Both the position numbers and the translations under genes were made by a program. DNA of 64,000 nucleotides, from positions 22,279 through 86,278 of the forward strand of contig CADACE010000032.1 in assembly GCA_902786265.1 (NCBI GenBank). The letters run 5' to 3'. Source of the stretch: an uncultured Chloroflexota bacterium (GTDB lineage Bacteria; Chloroflexota; Anaerolineae; Anaerolineales; Anaerolineaceae). Of this stretch, positions 8,330-16,624 are shown piece after piece. Each line of letters opens with the position of its first letter. The first letter of the stretch is position 1. The notes below the pieces were generated by a model, which was not told the origin of the DNA, searched no databases, and worked only from the letters and a program-made list of their open reading frames with translations.

Positions 8330-9211
8330 TTATTGAAATAATGCAATGATTTCCAACTCATAAACTGGTTTATCTTTTATTGAGGGAATTGCAACTGCTT
8401 CAAATTCAAAAAAATTATTTTTTGAAATATCTAAAAGAGAATCAATGATGGGCTGCTTTATATCATTTCCCTGTATTTTTGAAAAAGTAGTATTTTTCAT
8501 TAACTCTGTTCCATTGTCATAAACCCTTTTTACTTGAGCCAAACAAGTAAGATAAGTCCCAATAATATCTGAACGAACAGCTTGATATAAATGACCATCA
8601 ACGATATTTCCAATAATTGCGAAATCATCTGTTTGATATATAATCTCTTCTCCTTCAAAAAGAGTTTGTATAGTTTTTAGTAATCCATCAATATTGTTAT
8701 TCTTTTGAGAAGAATTATTATGTTTGTTTTTTTCTTTTGATTTTTTATCGTCAATATTTTGTATTGTATCCGCAAGCCTGAGTAAGTCTGCCATTTCTGA
8801 TAATTGTGACTTTATCGAATTAATCGATAAAACGACTGGCAAACAAACAAAATCTCCGGCCTTTGCGCATTGAATTTCACGTAAATAATCATTTTGGGCA
8901 AGAGTTGTTTTCACAATATTTAGCATGGAAGATACTGTTTGTATTTTCTTTTCTCTATTTTCTGAACCTTGAGAGTTTTTTTCATCAAAACTACGATTGT
9001 AAGTAAATCCAAAATCAAATATTTTAAATCCGCCTTTAACGAATCCTTCGCCTTTCTTACCACTGTTTATTTCATCACTTATTGTCGTTGTTATTTCCGA
9101 ATATTCAGAATACCCACCATTTAATATTGCATAAATATCAAGTAACCTACCTTGATTAACATAATATGGAAAGAATAATTCATTTTTTTTATTGTCGTCT
9201 TTTTCTGTCAT
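8330..9211 (-). CDS. DUF6414-like protein upstream of McrBC
   Basis: This protein is about 293 residues long, AT-rich and lysine/asparagine-rich. The opening (FFPYYVNQGRLLDIYAILNG) and overall shape resemble DUF6414 proteins, whose function is not established; this assignment rests on memory of the family. A low-complexity linker (KSKEKNKHNNSSQKNNN) divides it into two halves. It is the first full gene of the McrBC operon, 29 bp before mcrB. The ATG at 9211 follows an AAAGGGA site; an upstream ATG at 9232 lacks one. A role in sensing or in controlling the nuclease is plausible from linkage only. Confidence 0.55.
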   Translation of the reverse strand: MTEKDDNKKNELFFPYYVNQGRLLDIYAILNGGYSEYSEITTTISDEINSGKKGEGFVKGGFKIFDFGFTYNRSFDEKNSQGSENREKKIQTVSSMLNIVKTTLAQNDYLREIQCAKAGDFVCLPVVLSINSIKSQLSEMADLLRLADTIQNIDDKKSKEKNKHNNSSQKNNNIDGLLKTIQTLFEGEEIIYQTDDFAIIGNIVDGHLYQAVRSDIIGTYLTCLAQVKRVYDNGTELMKNTTFSKIQGNDIKQPIIDSLLDISKNNFFEFEAVAIPSIKDKPVYELEIIALFQ

Positions 9212-9238
9212 AGCTTCAGATCCCTTTGTCATTATCTA

Positions 9239-9391
9239 TTATTTATTTAAGGCATAACAATACATCTCCGATAATTGTTTCGAAGTAACACAGGACTTCA
9301 ACCATTCCCAGAATGCATTGTCACTTACCAAATTTGAAAGATTATCTTCCATTTTTTTTAATCTATCATAGTCTGAATTGATAAAATACAT
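9239..9391 (-). CDS. Possible 50-residue protein before the DUF6414-like gene
   Basis: A 50-codon frame (starting MYFINSDYDRLKKMEDNL) runs from ATG 9391 to TAA 9239, just before the DUF6414-like gene and in the same direction. Its composition, with Trp, Cys, Tyr and charged helices, looks protein-like, but no good ribosome-binding site precedes it and a TAG stands directly upstream. It may be a short first gene of the operon or the remnant of a truncated one. Confidence 0.35.
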   Translation of the reverse strand: MYFINSDYDRLKKMEDNLSNLVSDNAFWEWLKSCVTSKQLSEMYCYALNK

Positions 9392-9680
9392 CTAATTTGC
9401 AATTATAACGTACAGAACCCGATTTCCTGTAATAAATTTCGGATATCTTTCGTCCAGAAATTCAGCTAAATCAGGTAATTAATGCAAAAAAATCATTATT
9501 TTCCAACTAAATTCCATTGTATCAGAAAGAAAAATTTTTGCTGGGAATTTTATTGGACTCATAAACGGAAATAATAAAAAATAATCCAAATCCGTTTACA
9601 ACCGCATAGTTTAGGCGTATCGAAAATAATGATATATGACTATTCACAACCATAAAAATTCCAGAGGCCGCTATGCCATG
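9392..9680. other. Intergenic stretch without recognised genes
   Basis: This AT-rich stretch lies between the McrBC operon's 5' end and the terminator of the VWA gene. It should carry the operon promoter on the minus strand, but I could not choose a convincing one. Short frames here are not supported. Confidence 0.4.
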
Positions 9681-9735
9681 AAAAATAAGGAACAGTGGAT
9701 GGCCTATTCTTATGGCATCGACAATCCGCTGTTCC
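9681..9735 (-). terminator. Rho-independent terminator of the VWA gene
   Basis: On the minus strand GGAACAGCGGAT pairs with ATCCACTGTTCC across a loop and is followed by TTATTTTT. It lies just after the stop at 9748. Confidence 0.65.
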
Positions 9736-9747
9736 TGCTCAATTTGT

Positions 9748-10407
9748 TTATTTTCCTTTCTTCCCGCGTTTCTCGTAATCCTCTTCGATACGTTTCTTCC
9801 ATCCGGCGCCGATTGGAGCGGCACAGCAGCGCATATCGCTGACAGCGTCCGCAAGAACCTCATAATTCAGAGCAATCCCTTCGTGATCGCTGTTGTAATT
9901 CGCAGCCCGATCCGCGGAGATCCCGAAACGGCCGGCCGTTGCGATCGCGTCGATGTTGGCTCCCAGGAACAGGAATTCCCAGCCATATTTTTCCTTCTGG
10001 CGTTCCAACATCTGTTTCACCCGGTCATAGGAATACATGCGGCTCGCGTTTTCCATTCCGTCCGTCGTGATCACAAAGATGGTCTTCTCCGGCCGATCCT
10101 CTTCCCGCGCATACTTATGAACATTCCCGATGTGATGGATCGCACCCCCGACAGCATCCAGCAGCGCCATGCAGCCGCGGACGTAATAATCCTTTTCCGT
10201 TATTTCCGGCACCTTATCCAGCGGAACACGGTCATGAAGCACCTCGATGCTGTGATCAAACAGGACGGTCGACACCAGTACCTCACCTTCCGTTTCACGC
10301 TGCTTTTTCAACATACCGTTATACCCGCCGATCGTATCTCTCTCCAGCCCACTCATGGAACCGCTGCGGTCCAGGATCATTACCAGTTCGGTCAAATTCT
10401 TTTTCAT
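9748..10407 (-). CDS. Von Willebrand factor A domain protein
   Basis: This 219-residue protein is essentially a single VWA domain. The metal-ion-dependent adhesion site DRSGS is at residues 13-17, and the second site region TTDGMEN follows a hydrophobic strand (KTIFVITTDG). There is no signal peptide, so it acts in the cytoplasm. Similar small VWA proteins (TerY/YfbK-like) act in stress response, metal or tellurite resistance and some defence modules as scaffolds. The start follows AGGAGG by a good distance. It stands alone with its own terminator. The partner is unknown. Confidence 0.8.
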   Translation of the reverse strand: MKKNLTELVMILDRSGSMSGLERDTIGGYNGMLKKQRETEGEVLVSTVLFDHSIEVLHDRVPLDKVPEITEKDYYVRGCMALLDAVGGAIHHIGNVHKYAREEDRPEKTIFVITTDGMENASRMYSYDRVKQMLERQKEKYGWEFLFLGANIDAIATAGRFGISADRAANYNSDHEGIALNYEVLADAVSDMRCCAAPIGAGWKKRIEEDYEKRGKKGK

Positions 10408-10513
10408 GACGTTTTTCCTCCTGTTTTTTATTTATATTTACAGTATAGGAAAAAATATGCCCTCTGTGGTCGCTTGCAGGGCGTCATTTTTATACAGACA
10501 GGGTGAGATTCAA

Positions 10514-10900
10514 CTATTCTGCCTCATTCGCATGGGAGTTGATCTTATAAAACTGCTCCTCGGAAATAATCGGCTGATGTTTTCCCGAAAAAAGCATGCC
10601 ATCATAGCGGATCTTGCCGATGTAGACCGGATTATGCAAAACATAGTCCACCGAGGCCTTACTCCAGTTGTGATTTTTCTTCGTTTTTACACCAAGACGG
10701 TTTAATTCAAACGCGATCAACGAGGGTGAAAAATGGTTTTCCGTTTTCCAGTCAAACATCATTCTGACAAACTTAGCTTCACGCCTGTTGATTTTGAGGG
10801 AATAATTAGACTTGCTGTAACCAAACGGTGCCGGGTTGGTGTAATAACCATTTTCCGCCATATGGAGCCTTGATTCATAGGTTTTTTCTGCATGCGACAT
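10514..10900 (-). pseudogene. Large serine recombinase fragment (recombinase domain only)
   Basis: The 128-residue frame matches only the middle 'Recombinase' (DNA-binding) domain of large serine integrases: GYYTNPAPFGYS, then KFVRMMFDW, and ASVDYVLHNPVYIGKIRY. The N-terminal resolvase domain with catalytic serine is absent, and so are the zinc ribbon and coiled coil that normally follow. A ribosome-binding site AGGAAG precedes the ATG at 10900, so the piece may be translated, but it cannot recombine DNA alone. It is probably a remnant of an integrative element in this island. Confidence 0.7.
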
Positions 10901-10940
10901 ATTTTTTCTTCCTATCATTTTAAAGTTATAGCAAGTATAC

Positions 10941-10972
10941 AAACAACAAGGCGGACTATCCGATAGTCCGCC
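10941..10972 (-). terminator. Perfect hairpin terminator after the Fic gene
   Basis: A 10-bp perfect stem (GGCGGACTAT / ATAGTCCGCC, loop of 3) at 10950-10972 is followed on the minus strand by a T-rich tail, TTGTTGTTTG. It terminates the Fic gene. Confidence 0.65.
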
Positions 10973-11008
10973 TGCTGATGAATTTCTGTATGAATAATTA
11001 TCTGTTTT

Positions 11009-12115
11009 TCAATTATTCTGAATTGATGCCAGGATCAGTTTTTCATTAGCCCTTGTCATATCGCTTAATTTATAGCTCCGGATCCTTTGTTTGCCCAGAA
11101 TTGGAACGATAAACCCGTTGTTAACAAGTTTGACACAGCGATTTATGATCGTTTTATTTGTAACGCCAACTATTTCACTGACCTTTGCGGGTGTAAATTC
11201 GTAAAGATGCTTTTGGATCAGAAAATAGAGCAATTCCTTTTCCTTTGCATTCAGATAAGAAAGGCCCGCATAAATTTCCTGATTTCCGGCACTTCTGGAG
11301 ATCTCACAAACCTTTGCCGAATACAGTTCCATCATCCGCAGAAAATAATTGATCCAGATTTCCGGATGAGGCGGATCATTTCGTCCGGAATAATAAAGCG
11401 GCGGAAGTCCCATCTGCAGCGAATTGTAATATTCATCGGCATCATAGGCGAAAAACTCTTCCAGTGATCCAGCTCCATTAAAACCATATCCCTCCCGATC
11501 CAAAATATATCCGGAAAGCAGGCGAGCGGTACGTCCGTTTCCGTCCTCGAAGGGGTGGATGGTAACCAGCTGATAATGCACGACCGCTGCTACGATCAAA
11601 GGGTGATCATCGGTGTGAATTACATAACTGACCAATTCGTCGATCAGATCCGGAATGTCAACATATTCCGGCGGGATATAATCAATTTCTCCGCTGACGC
11701 CGTCATAAACTGCAAAAAGCACTCCGGGAGGTGTTTGCCCTCTGAAACCAATTTTCTCTTTGGGGGCGCCTTTTTCAACCAGAGACTGCACCTCAAGAAT
11801 CATTTTTTTAGAGAAAGGCTCCTTTTTTTTACATTTTTCTTCCAGCAGGTTCAAGGCCATGAAATAATTACGGACTTCCTGCTCGGGCTTCAGAAAATGC
11901 TGATGAGCATCTTTCTCGATCGCTCTCTCTGCCTGTTCTTCTGTAAGCGGATTTCCTTCGATACGGTTGGATGCGTAAGAGCTTTTTTTCTTTGAATTTT
12001 TACGTAGTTTATTAAATGTTTCCGGCGGCAGCTCAATCGTGCTCAGCGAGAACTTATTCCGATCAATAGCAGATATTCTGCGTAATATTTCATTGTTCAG
12101 AGGAACTTTTATCAT
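11009..12115 (-). CDS. Fic-domain AMPylase-like protein with winged-helix C-terminus
   Basis: This is a 368-residue protein. The complete Fic motif HPFEDGNGRTAR starts at His187; Fic enzymes transfer AMP or related groups to target proteins. The class II inhibitory motif [S/T]xxxE[G/N] appears near the N-terminus as S49-NRI-E53-G54, so activity is probably self-inhibited. Residues about 285-355 look like a winged helix (AKVSEIVGVTNKTIINRCVK), as in many stand-alone Fic/DOC proteins with a DNA-binding tail. It is monocistronic with its own terminator. The target is unknown, and the location suggests a regulatory or toxin-like role. Confidence 0.85.
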   Translation of the reverse strand: MIKVPLNNEILRRISAIDRNKFSLSTIELPPETFNKLRKNSKKKSSYASNRIEGNPLTEEQAERAIEKDAHQHFLKPEQEVRNYFMALNLLEEKCKKKEPFSKKMILEVQSLVEKGAPKEKIGFRGQTPPGVLFAVYDGVSGEIDYIPPEYVDIPDLIDELVSYVIHTDDHPLIVAAVVHYQLVTIHPFEDGNGRTARLLSGYILDREGYGFNGAGSLEEFFAYDADEYYNSLQMGLPPLYYSGRNDPPHPEIWINYFLRMMELYSAKVCEISRSAGNQEIYAGLSYLNAKEKELLYFLIQKHLYEFTPAKVSEIVGVTNKTIINRCVKLVNNGFIVPILGKQRIRSYKLSDMTRANEKLILASIQNN

Positions 12116-12232
12116 CAGAAATCACCTTTCGAAGGGCAAGTCATTAATCTGAATTATAGCCTTTTTTCATTATTATTTCACTATTTTTACACTATTTTTC
12201 ATTCCTTCCCGGTGATTGTGTTCTGTATATTG

Positions 12233-13717
12233 TTACGGCAGATCCCGGAGTGACGTCTCAAAGGAAACTGTCCCCAGTGACATATTATGGTTGAATCCGC
12301 AGCCTCCATTTTCGCAGAGGCGGATGGTGGATCCGGTCATGAATGGATTTTGGCTGGCCCAGTTCTTCTGCTTGATGTAATCCGGGAGCTGGCCATCAAT
12401 GCTGCCGTAAGCATTCAGAACGCGGACTTTGTCAATATAGGCTGCATGGTAGTAGATGTATGGAACATTAACCTCCTGACGCGCGTAGACGTGTCCTGCG
12501 CCGTTTTGTGCGGGGCCTGCGGGTGTGATGTTATAATACGGCATCAGCTGACTCCAGACCAGAGCTGCATCGATCCAATCCCAATAAGTGGAATCCGCAT
12601 CCGGCAGATACGGCAGCATCTCCTGATCTGCAAAATCCCTTTGGCGGTTCCGGAGAAAATTTTCGGCCTGATCGAAGAACTGATAAAAACGTTCATACGA
12701 GGCCTCATCAGGCGCGATCAGGAAATATACGCCCTGGATCGATTTGTTATAAAACTCCGCATTGGCATCATAGACATGAACCTGGTAGATATCCGAAACC
12801 TGTGATGATCCTGCATATGCATCCAGCGTCAGTGTGGAATGATCACAGCCTGATCCGAAAAATACCACATAATCGATGTACTGCCGGTCCATGGAAACCG
12901 TCAGATCCACGTCCGAGTGCAGCAGGAGCAGACCGATATTCGTCTGATCACCGGCGATATAGGAACAATGCCGGCCATGATTCTGCGGCAAATGCTGCGG
13001 ATCCAGGTTATGCAGGCCAAAGGATATTTCGCTGTCCAGCAGATCGATGAAGGCAAATCCAGCGGTGTTGACCGCGAAATTCCGCAGAGAACGATCATTG
13101 TCGGCCAGGATAAATACCCGGTGCAGCCATATATTATCGAAAGTCACAGAAGCATCGTCAACAGCATGGATGCGAACCGTATCGATCTTTCCCAAGCCAG
13201 CGAAGGTATCCAAATCCCGCAGCTGATAATCGATGCTGATTTCCGCATCGGCATAGGCCGCATCAAACACTGGCTGTCCTTCGCAGAGGTACCCAATACC
13301 ATAAAATTCAGGCAAATCCACAGTATCTGCAGTCAAACCGTTAACTGTGATCATCCCGGGATTATTACCGGACGGAAAAAGATCCAGTTCGTTCAGAGAA
13401 GTGCTGCCATCCAATTGCAGCTTGCAGTAATGCCCATCTGAGCATGGAAACTGTAACCGGTTCAGTCTGCTGCGGGAAAAGGAAACCGAATGTCCGCTGC
13501 TGCCGATATCGTTATAAATCACATTCCCGATTACAGTCACATTATCGAACCGGATATCTTCTGCATGATCGCCTGGATTGATGTAAAGATCGTCAAATAC
13601 CTTTCCATGGAAATCCTCCGGTTTTGAACCGGAGCCGAAGTATCCATCTGCCGCAAAAATCGATGAGGTAAAGAGCATCAGAAATAAAAAACAAATACAA
13701 ATGGCTGAGTATTTCAT
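12233..13717 (-). CDS. Secreted protein of unknown function
   Basis: This 494-residue protein has a clear signal peptide (hydrophobic residues 7-20, probable cleavage after FA at 22). It has no membrane anchor, sortase motif or lipobox. The middle is rich in Asp, Asn and short beta strands with repeated patterns such as DLFPSG and VDLPEFYGIG, compatible with a beta-helix or beta-solenoid. The C-terminal third contains aromatic segments (YWDWIDAALVWSQLMPYY). I do not recognise the family. It starts after AAAGGAG. Its upstream region carries palindromic repeats, a TATAAT-like -10 and a poor -35, so an activator may be needed. Confidence 0.7.
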   Translation of the reverse strand: MKYSAICICFLFLMLFTSSIFAADGYFGSGSKPEDFHGKVFDDLYINPGDHAEDIRFDNVTVIGNVIYNDIGSSGHSVSFSRSRLNRLQFPCSDGHYCKLQLDGSTSLNELDLFPSGNNPGMITVNGLTADTVDLPEFYGIGYLCEGQPVFDAAYADAEISIDYQLRDLDTFAGLGKIDTVRIHAVDDASVTFDNIWLHRVFILADNDRSLRNFAVNTAGFAFIDLLDSEISFGLHNLDPQHLPQNHGRHCSYIAGDQTNIGLLLLHSDVDLTVSMDRQYIDYVVFFGSGCDHSTLTLDAYAGSSQVSDIYQVHVYDANAEFYNKSIQGVYFLIAPDEASYERFYQFFDQAENFLRNRQRDFADQEMLPYLPDADSTYWDWIDAALVWSQLMPYYNITPAGPAQNGAGHVYARQEVNVPYIYYHAAYIDKVRVLNAYGSIDGQLPDYIKQKNWASQNPFMTGSTIRLCENGGCGFNHNMSLGTVSFETSLRDLP

Positions 13718-13755
13718 AAATTTCTCCTTTAATGGGGCTCATTATAGGAGAATCA

Positions 13756-13958
13756 AAGGCACCACTCGGTCTTGACAGCCCTGATGGTTACTAAAGGCAC
13801 CAGTGAATATAATAGACCTTTTTTCTGAAAACCATTGGAAACATTATTAGTCAAAGTGGTTACTAAAGTAACCGGTGAATAAAAAAGTACTGTTTTTCTG
13901 AAAACCATTGAAAATCATCATCAGGTAAAGTGGTTACTAAAGTAACCAGTGAATACTC
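13756..13958. repeat. Tandem about 73-bp repeats with GGTTAC-TAAA-GTAACC palindromes
   Basis: Palindromic sites start at 13786, 13858 and 13932 (spacing 72 and 74), with related half-sites at 13756. Between them the spacer (ending in TTTTTCTGAAAACCATTG) is also repeated. The palindrome changes in matched fashion to GGTGCC-TAAA-GGCACC elsewhere, and mixed halves occur. The zone fills the gap between the secreted-protein gene and the regulator at 14235. These may be protein-binding sites or short interspersed elements. Confidence 0.65.
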
Positions 13959-14234
13959 CATTAATGTAATGACAGAGCCTGAAGTACTGAAGATAATACC
14001 GGCTATGAAACAATACCTGAAATTAGTGTTACCGGAAATTACGGAAATTCATCTGAGAAAAAAGTATTGAAAAACAGGGGTATTGAAAAACAGGGGAAAA
14101 AAAGAGTATTCAATAATAATTTCTTATATAAGCTCCACCAATTTTACGAGGAAAAATCCGACTTTTTCACTGTTTTTTTGCAGTTTTGTAAGCTCTCTTC
14201 AAAAACTATACTATTGTGTTTTGAGGGAATGAAG

Positions 14235-14885
14235 ATGTTTGCAAAAAAGATCGACAAATTTCGGAAAAAGCATAAATTATCGATTCCGCAGTTTTGTAAA
14301 GCGGGTCATATTCAGATCACACAATACAGAAGGTATTTGAAAAATGATACGGAATCTCTTTTGATCAAGGACGCTGTAATGCTGATGGCTTCTTTTCCGG
14401 AAGAGCTGAATATAAATTCGTTGCTCGGAATGATGGGCAGCAGGGAGCTCCTTTTGGGAGAAGGTTTGCCTTCATTCGGGTTTTCGAATGATCCGAAACA
14501 TGATTATGATCAGAATGAAAATTACTTCAGGAAATTTTATTGTGATACCGCATTCAGGATTTTTAAACCTCTAGATGCGATAGAACTTCTGGCTGCTATG
14601 ACATCACGCTGCAATAAATATGAAATATGGCTGCCAATGGCGGAAAATATGTATTATCTGATGTATTCTCTCCGGGATCTCCGAAAACTGAAGTTCACAA
14701 GATTCGAGCCGTCCGAGCAAACCGTACTGGCACATTTTCAGCGAAGAAGACTTGTAACTCGATTTATTGATCTGTGTGAATATGAACGGGCATTTGATAG
14801 CGGTGGCCTTTATCTTTTATCCGAGCTGATGTATCTCAATGAAAGGCGGGATTTCGGGATTAAGCTTATCCCTCCCAATATATGA
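14235..14885 (+). CDS. Putative HTH regulator between palindromic repeats
   Basis: This is a 216-residue protein when started at ATG 14235, 7 nt after GAGGG; longer in-frame starts (from 14067) lack a ribosome-binding site. The N-terminus (KIDKFRKKHKLSIPQFCKAG) resembles a degenerate XRE-type helix-turn-helix, and the rest is helical and may sense a ligand or partner. It sits between two groups of the same palindromic repeat (13.8 kb and 15.3 kb), so it is a candidate for the protein that binds them. No family assignment is secure. Confidence 0.55.
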   Translation: MFAKKIDKFRKKHKLSIPQFCKAGHIQITQYRRYLKNDTESLLIKDAVMLMASFPEELNINSLLGMMGSRELLLGEGLPSFGFSNDPKHDYDQNENYFRKFYCDTAFRIFKPLDAIELLAAMTSRCNKYEIWLPMAENMYYLMYSLRDLRKLKFTRFEPSEQTVLAHFQRRRLVTRFIDLCEYERAFDSGGLYLLSELMYLNERRDFGIKLIPPNI

Positions 14886-15267
14886 TGACCGACACATCGA
14901 ACAAATTTTGGCATAAACTCGTAAAATTAGTCCCTTTCACGGAGCAAAAACTAGCCAATAATATATATGATAAAAAAATGTTTCTTTACATCCGAATAGC
15001 CTTTTTTACTGAACCGCAAGTTATCGGGGCAAAATTGCGCCTGCTTTCATGAAAAATATTGAGCAGAATAAATGCACGATACGCTTACGGTTGCTTTAGC
15101 AGCCACTTTCCGTTTTACCTTTAAAATCCGGTCTTTCCGGAAACTGTCTTGGAAATACTCTAGTTAGAAATACTTATTGATATTTTTTGAGCCATAATTT
15201 TGAGACAGTTTGCGACATATATCGCAAAATATTGCTTATTTCGTCAGTGAAAATATGGAAAGTACCA
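14886..15267. other. Intergenic stretch, AT-rich
   Basis: I see no gene here. The stretch lies between the regulator and the tandem duplication, and nothing in it forms a strong hairpin. Confidence 0.4.
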
Positions 15268-15435
15268 AAGTGGTGCCTAAAGGCACCATTCAGATAAAAC
15301 CGGATACAATCGCAGAACTAATAATCTTCCGAAAAATCCAGCTTATTCTGAAGTGGTTACTTTAGGCACCACTCAGTTGAATCCGGATACAAAAGCGGGA
15401 TTAATAATCCTCCGAAAAATCCAAATCATCCTCAT
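15268..15435. repeat. 83-bp tandem duplication of a gene tail plus palindrome
   Basis: Two copies of an about 83-bp unit begin with the palindromes at 15272 (GGTGCC-TAAA-GGCACC) and 15355 (GGTTAC-TTTA-GGCACC). Each unit also includes the 3' end of the 85-residue gene (codons for DFSEDY and stop on the minus strand). The outer copy is therefore a detached gene tail. The palindrome family is the same as at 13.8 kb. Confidence 0.65.
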
Positions 15436-15658
15436 CGAAAGAAAAATCCGGAAGCGGCAATTGATTCTCATTAAATGGGATCGGAACAAAAGCCACTCCT
15501 TCAAACGGTTCAGGAACGTTATCAAACTGTAGCGTGATCCGGAAGATATGCAGATATTGGCCTTCTCCATCTTCCCTGTATCCGTACGGTTCCATAAAGA
15601 TTAAACCATTCATTAAACCATCAGCCACCCATCGTTCAAATGTAATATTCTTTTTCAT
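15401..15658 (-). CDS. Small acidic protein of 85 residues
   Basis: This is an unrecognised small protein with a good AAGGAG before its ATG. The N-terminal half is mixed and the tail is very acidic (DFSFDEDDLDFSEDY). An acidic tail can mimic DNA or bind a basic partner, but this is only a possibility. Its 3' end is duplicated downstream in the repeat at 15268-15350. It lies 73 bp after the resolvase gene on the same strand. Confidence 0.55.
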   Translation of the reverse strand: MKKNITFERWVADGLMNGLIFMEPYGYREDGEGQYLHIFRITLQFDNVPEPFEGVAFVPIPFNENQLPLPDFSFDEDDLDFSEDY

Positions 15659-15731
15659 ATTATGCTCCTTATATACTTATGAAAGAGATTGTATACACCT
15701 GAATTCGATTTGAAACCGTTTTGCAGCAGGG

Positions 15732-16322
15732 TCAGCCTTTTGAATTCTTTTTCGGTATCTTTTTGCAGATCCCATTTTTTGAGCATAGACGGTAGAAAGT
15801 ATTCGGTTTAAGTCCGAGTCGATTCATGGTTTCACGTGCTGTAATCTTACCGGATTGCCAGGATTTGATCGCATCATCCCATCCATTGGGGATTTCGATG
15901 GGTTTCCGTCCTTTGTAAACACCTTCCCGTTTGGCAATGGCGATCCCCTCCCTGGTCCGTTCCAGAATGTTGGTCCGTTCGAACTCGTTGATCGCCCCAA
16001 TCATGGTGAGCATCAGCTTCCCGGTCGGTGTAGAGGAATCAATATTTTCCTTGTTGGAGACTAGGTGGACGCCTTTTTTGGCCAGCAGATCCACGATCAC
16101 CAACAGGTCAGCCGTAGAACGGGCCAACCGGGACAGATCGTGAATATGGATCGTATCACCTTCCCGAACGTATTCCAGCATTTCCTGCAGCTTTGGCCGA
16201 TTTGCATCCTTGCCGGATATTTTTTCCGTATACCAGCGCTCGATCCCATATTTCTCCAATGCCTCAATCTGTCGTGCTTCGTTCTGATCGATCGACGAAA
16301 CTCTTACATATGCGATATTCAT
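15732..16322 (-). CDS. Serine resolvase/invertase
   Basis: This 196-residue site-specific recombinase of the Tn3-resolvase/Hin family carries the N-terminal catalytic motif YVRVSS with the nucleophilic serine near residue 9, the DLSRLARS block near 70, and the INEFERTNILERTREG helix. A C-terminal HTH (ITARETMNRLGLKPNTFYRL) binds DNA. The ATG at 16322 follows GGAGG. Such enzymes resolve cointegrates or invert segments. No matching transposase is adjacent, so it may be an element remnant or act on local sites such as the palindromes nearby. Confidence 0.85.
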   Translation of the reverse strand: MNIAYVRVSSIDQNEARQIEALEKYGIERWYTEKISGKDANRPKLQEMLEYVREGDTIHIHDLSRLARSTADLLVIVDLLAKKGVHLVSNKENIDSSTPTGKLMLTMIGAINEFERTNILERTREGIAIAKREGVYKGRKPIEIPNGWDDAIKSWQSGKITARETMNRLGLKPNTFYRLCSKNGICKKIPKKNSKG

Positions 16323-16624
16323 ATTTCCTCCGATGTGTGTCAATAGGGTAAACCCTAAACAAAGTTACGGGAAAATCCATTTTATGAGGAAGCCTTTCTA
16401 TGAAAGTGTTTCTTTAAATTCGAAAATCGATTTCTGAAATATTTCACCGAAAAACCACTCTATTGACATATTGAAGTATATTCGGCCGAAACAGTTTTGA
16501 AACTGAGTTCCTTTTATTTTGCCGGAACCTATCAATTCATCTCTAATCAGATGGTGTTTGAATCAGAACAATTCTGAGGTTAGGTTTATAATTATCCATA
16601 TTATTTTCTTTAAGGAAATTTGAA
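16323..16624. promoter_or_regulatory. Divergent intergenic region with AGGGTAAACCCT palindrome
   Basis: This gap separates the divergent resolvase and AlbA_2 genes. The palindrome AGGGTAAACCCT (16345-16356) lies 23 bp upstream of the resolvase start and could be an operator or part of its recombination site. I see nothing else definite here. Confidence 0.4.

Noticed and set aside
9522..9863. 113-residue minus-strand frame beside the VWA gene
   Set aside because: It overlaps the VWA gene out of frame and runs through the VWA terminator; no ribosome-binding site.
13756..13958. CRISPR array
   Set aside because: Spacing is regular but spacers are themselves repeated, only three units exist and no cas genes are present.
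14067..14234. Longer N-terminus of the HTH gene
   Set aside because: No ribosome-binding site; composition changes and a GAGGG site favours ATG 14235.
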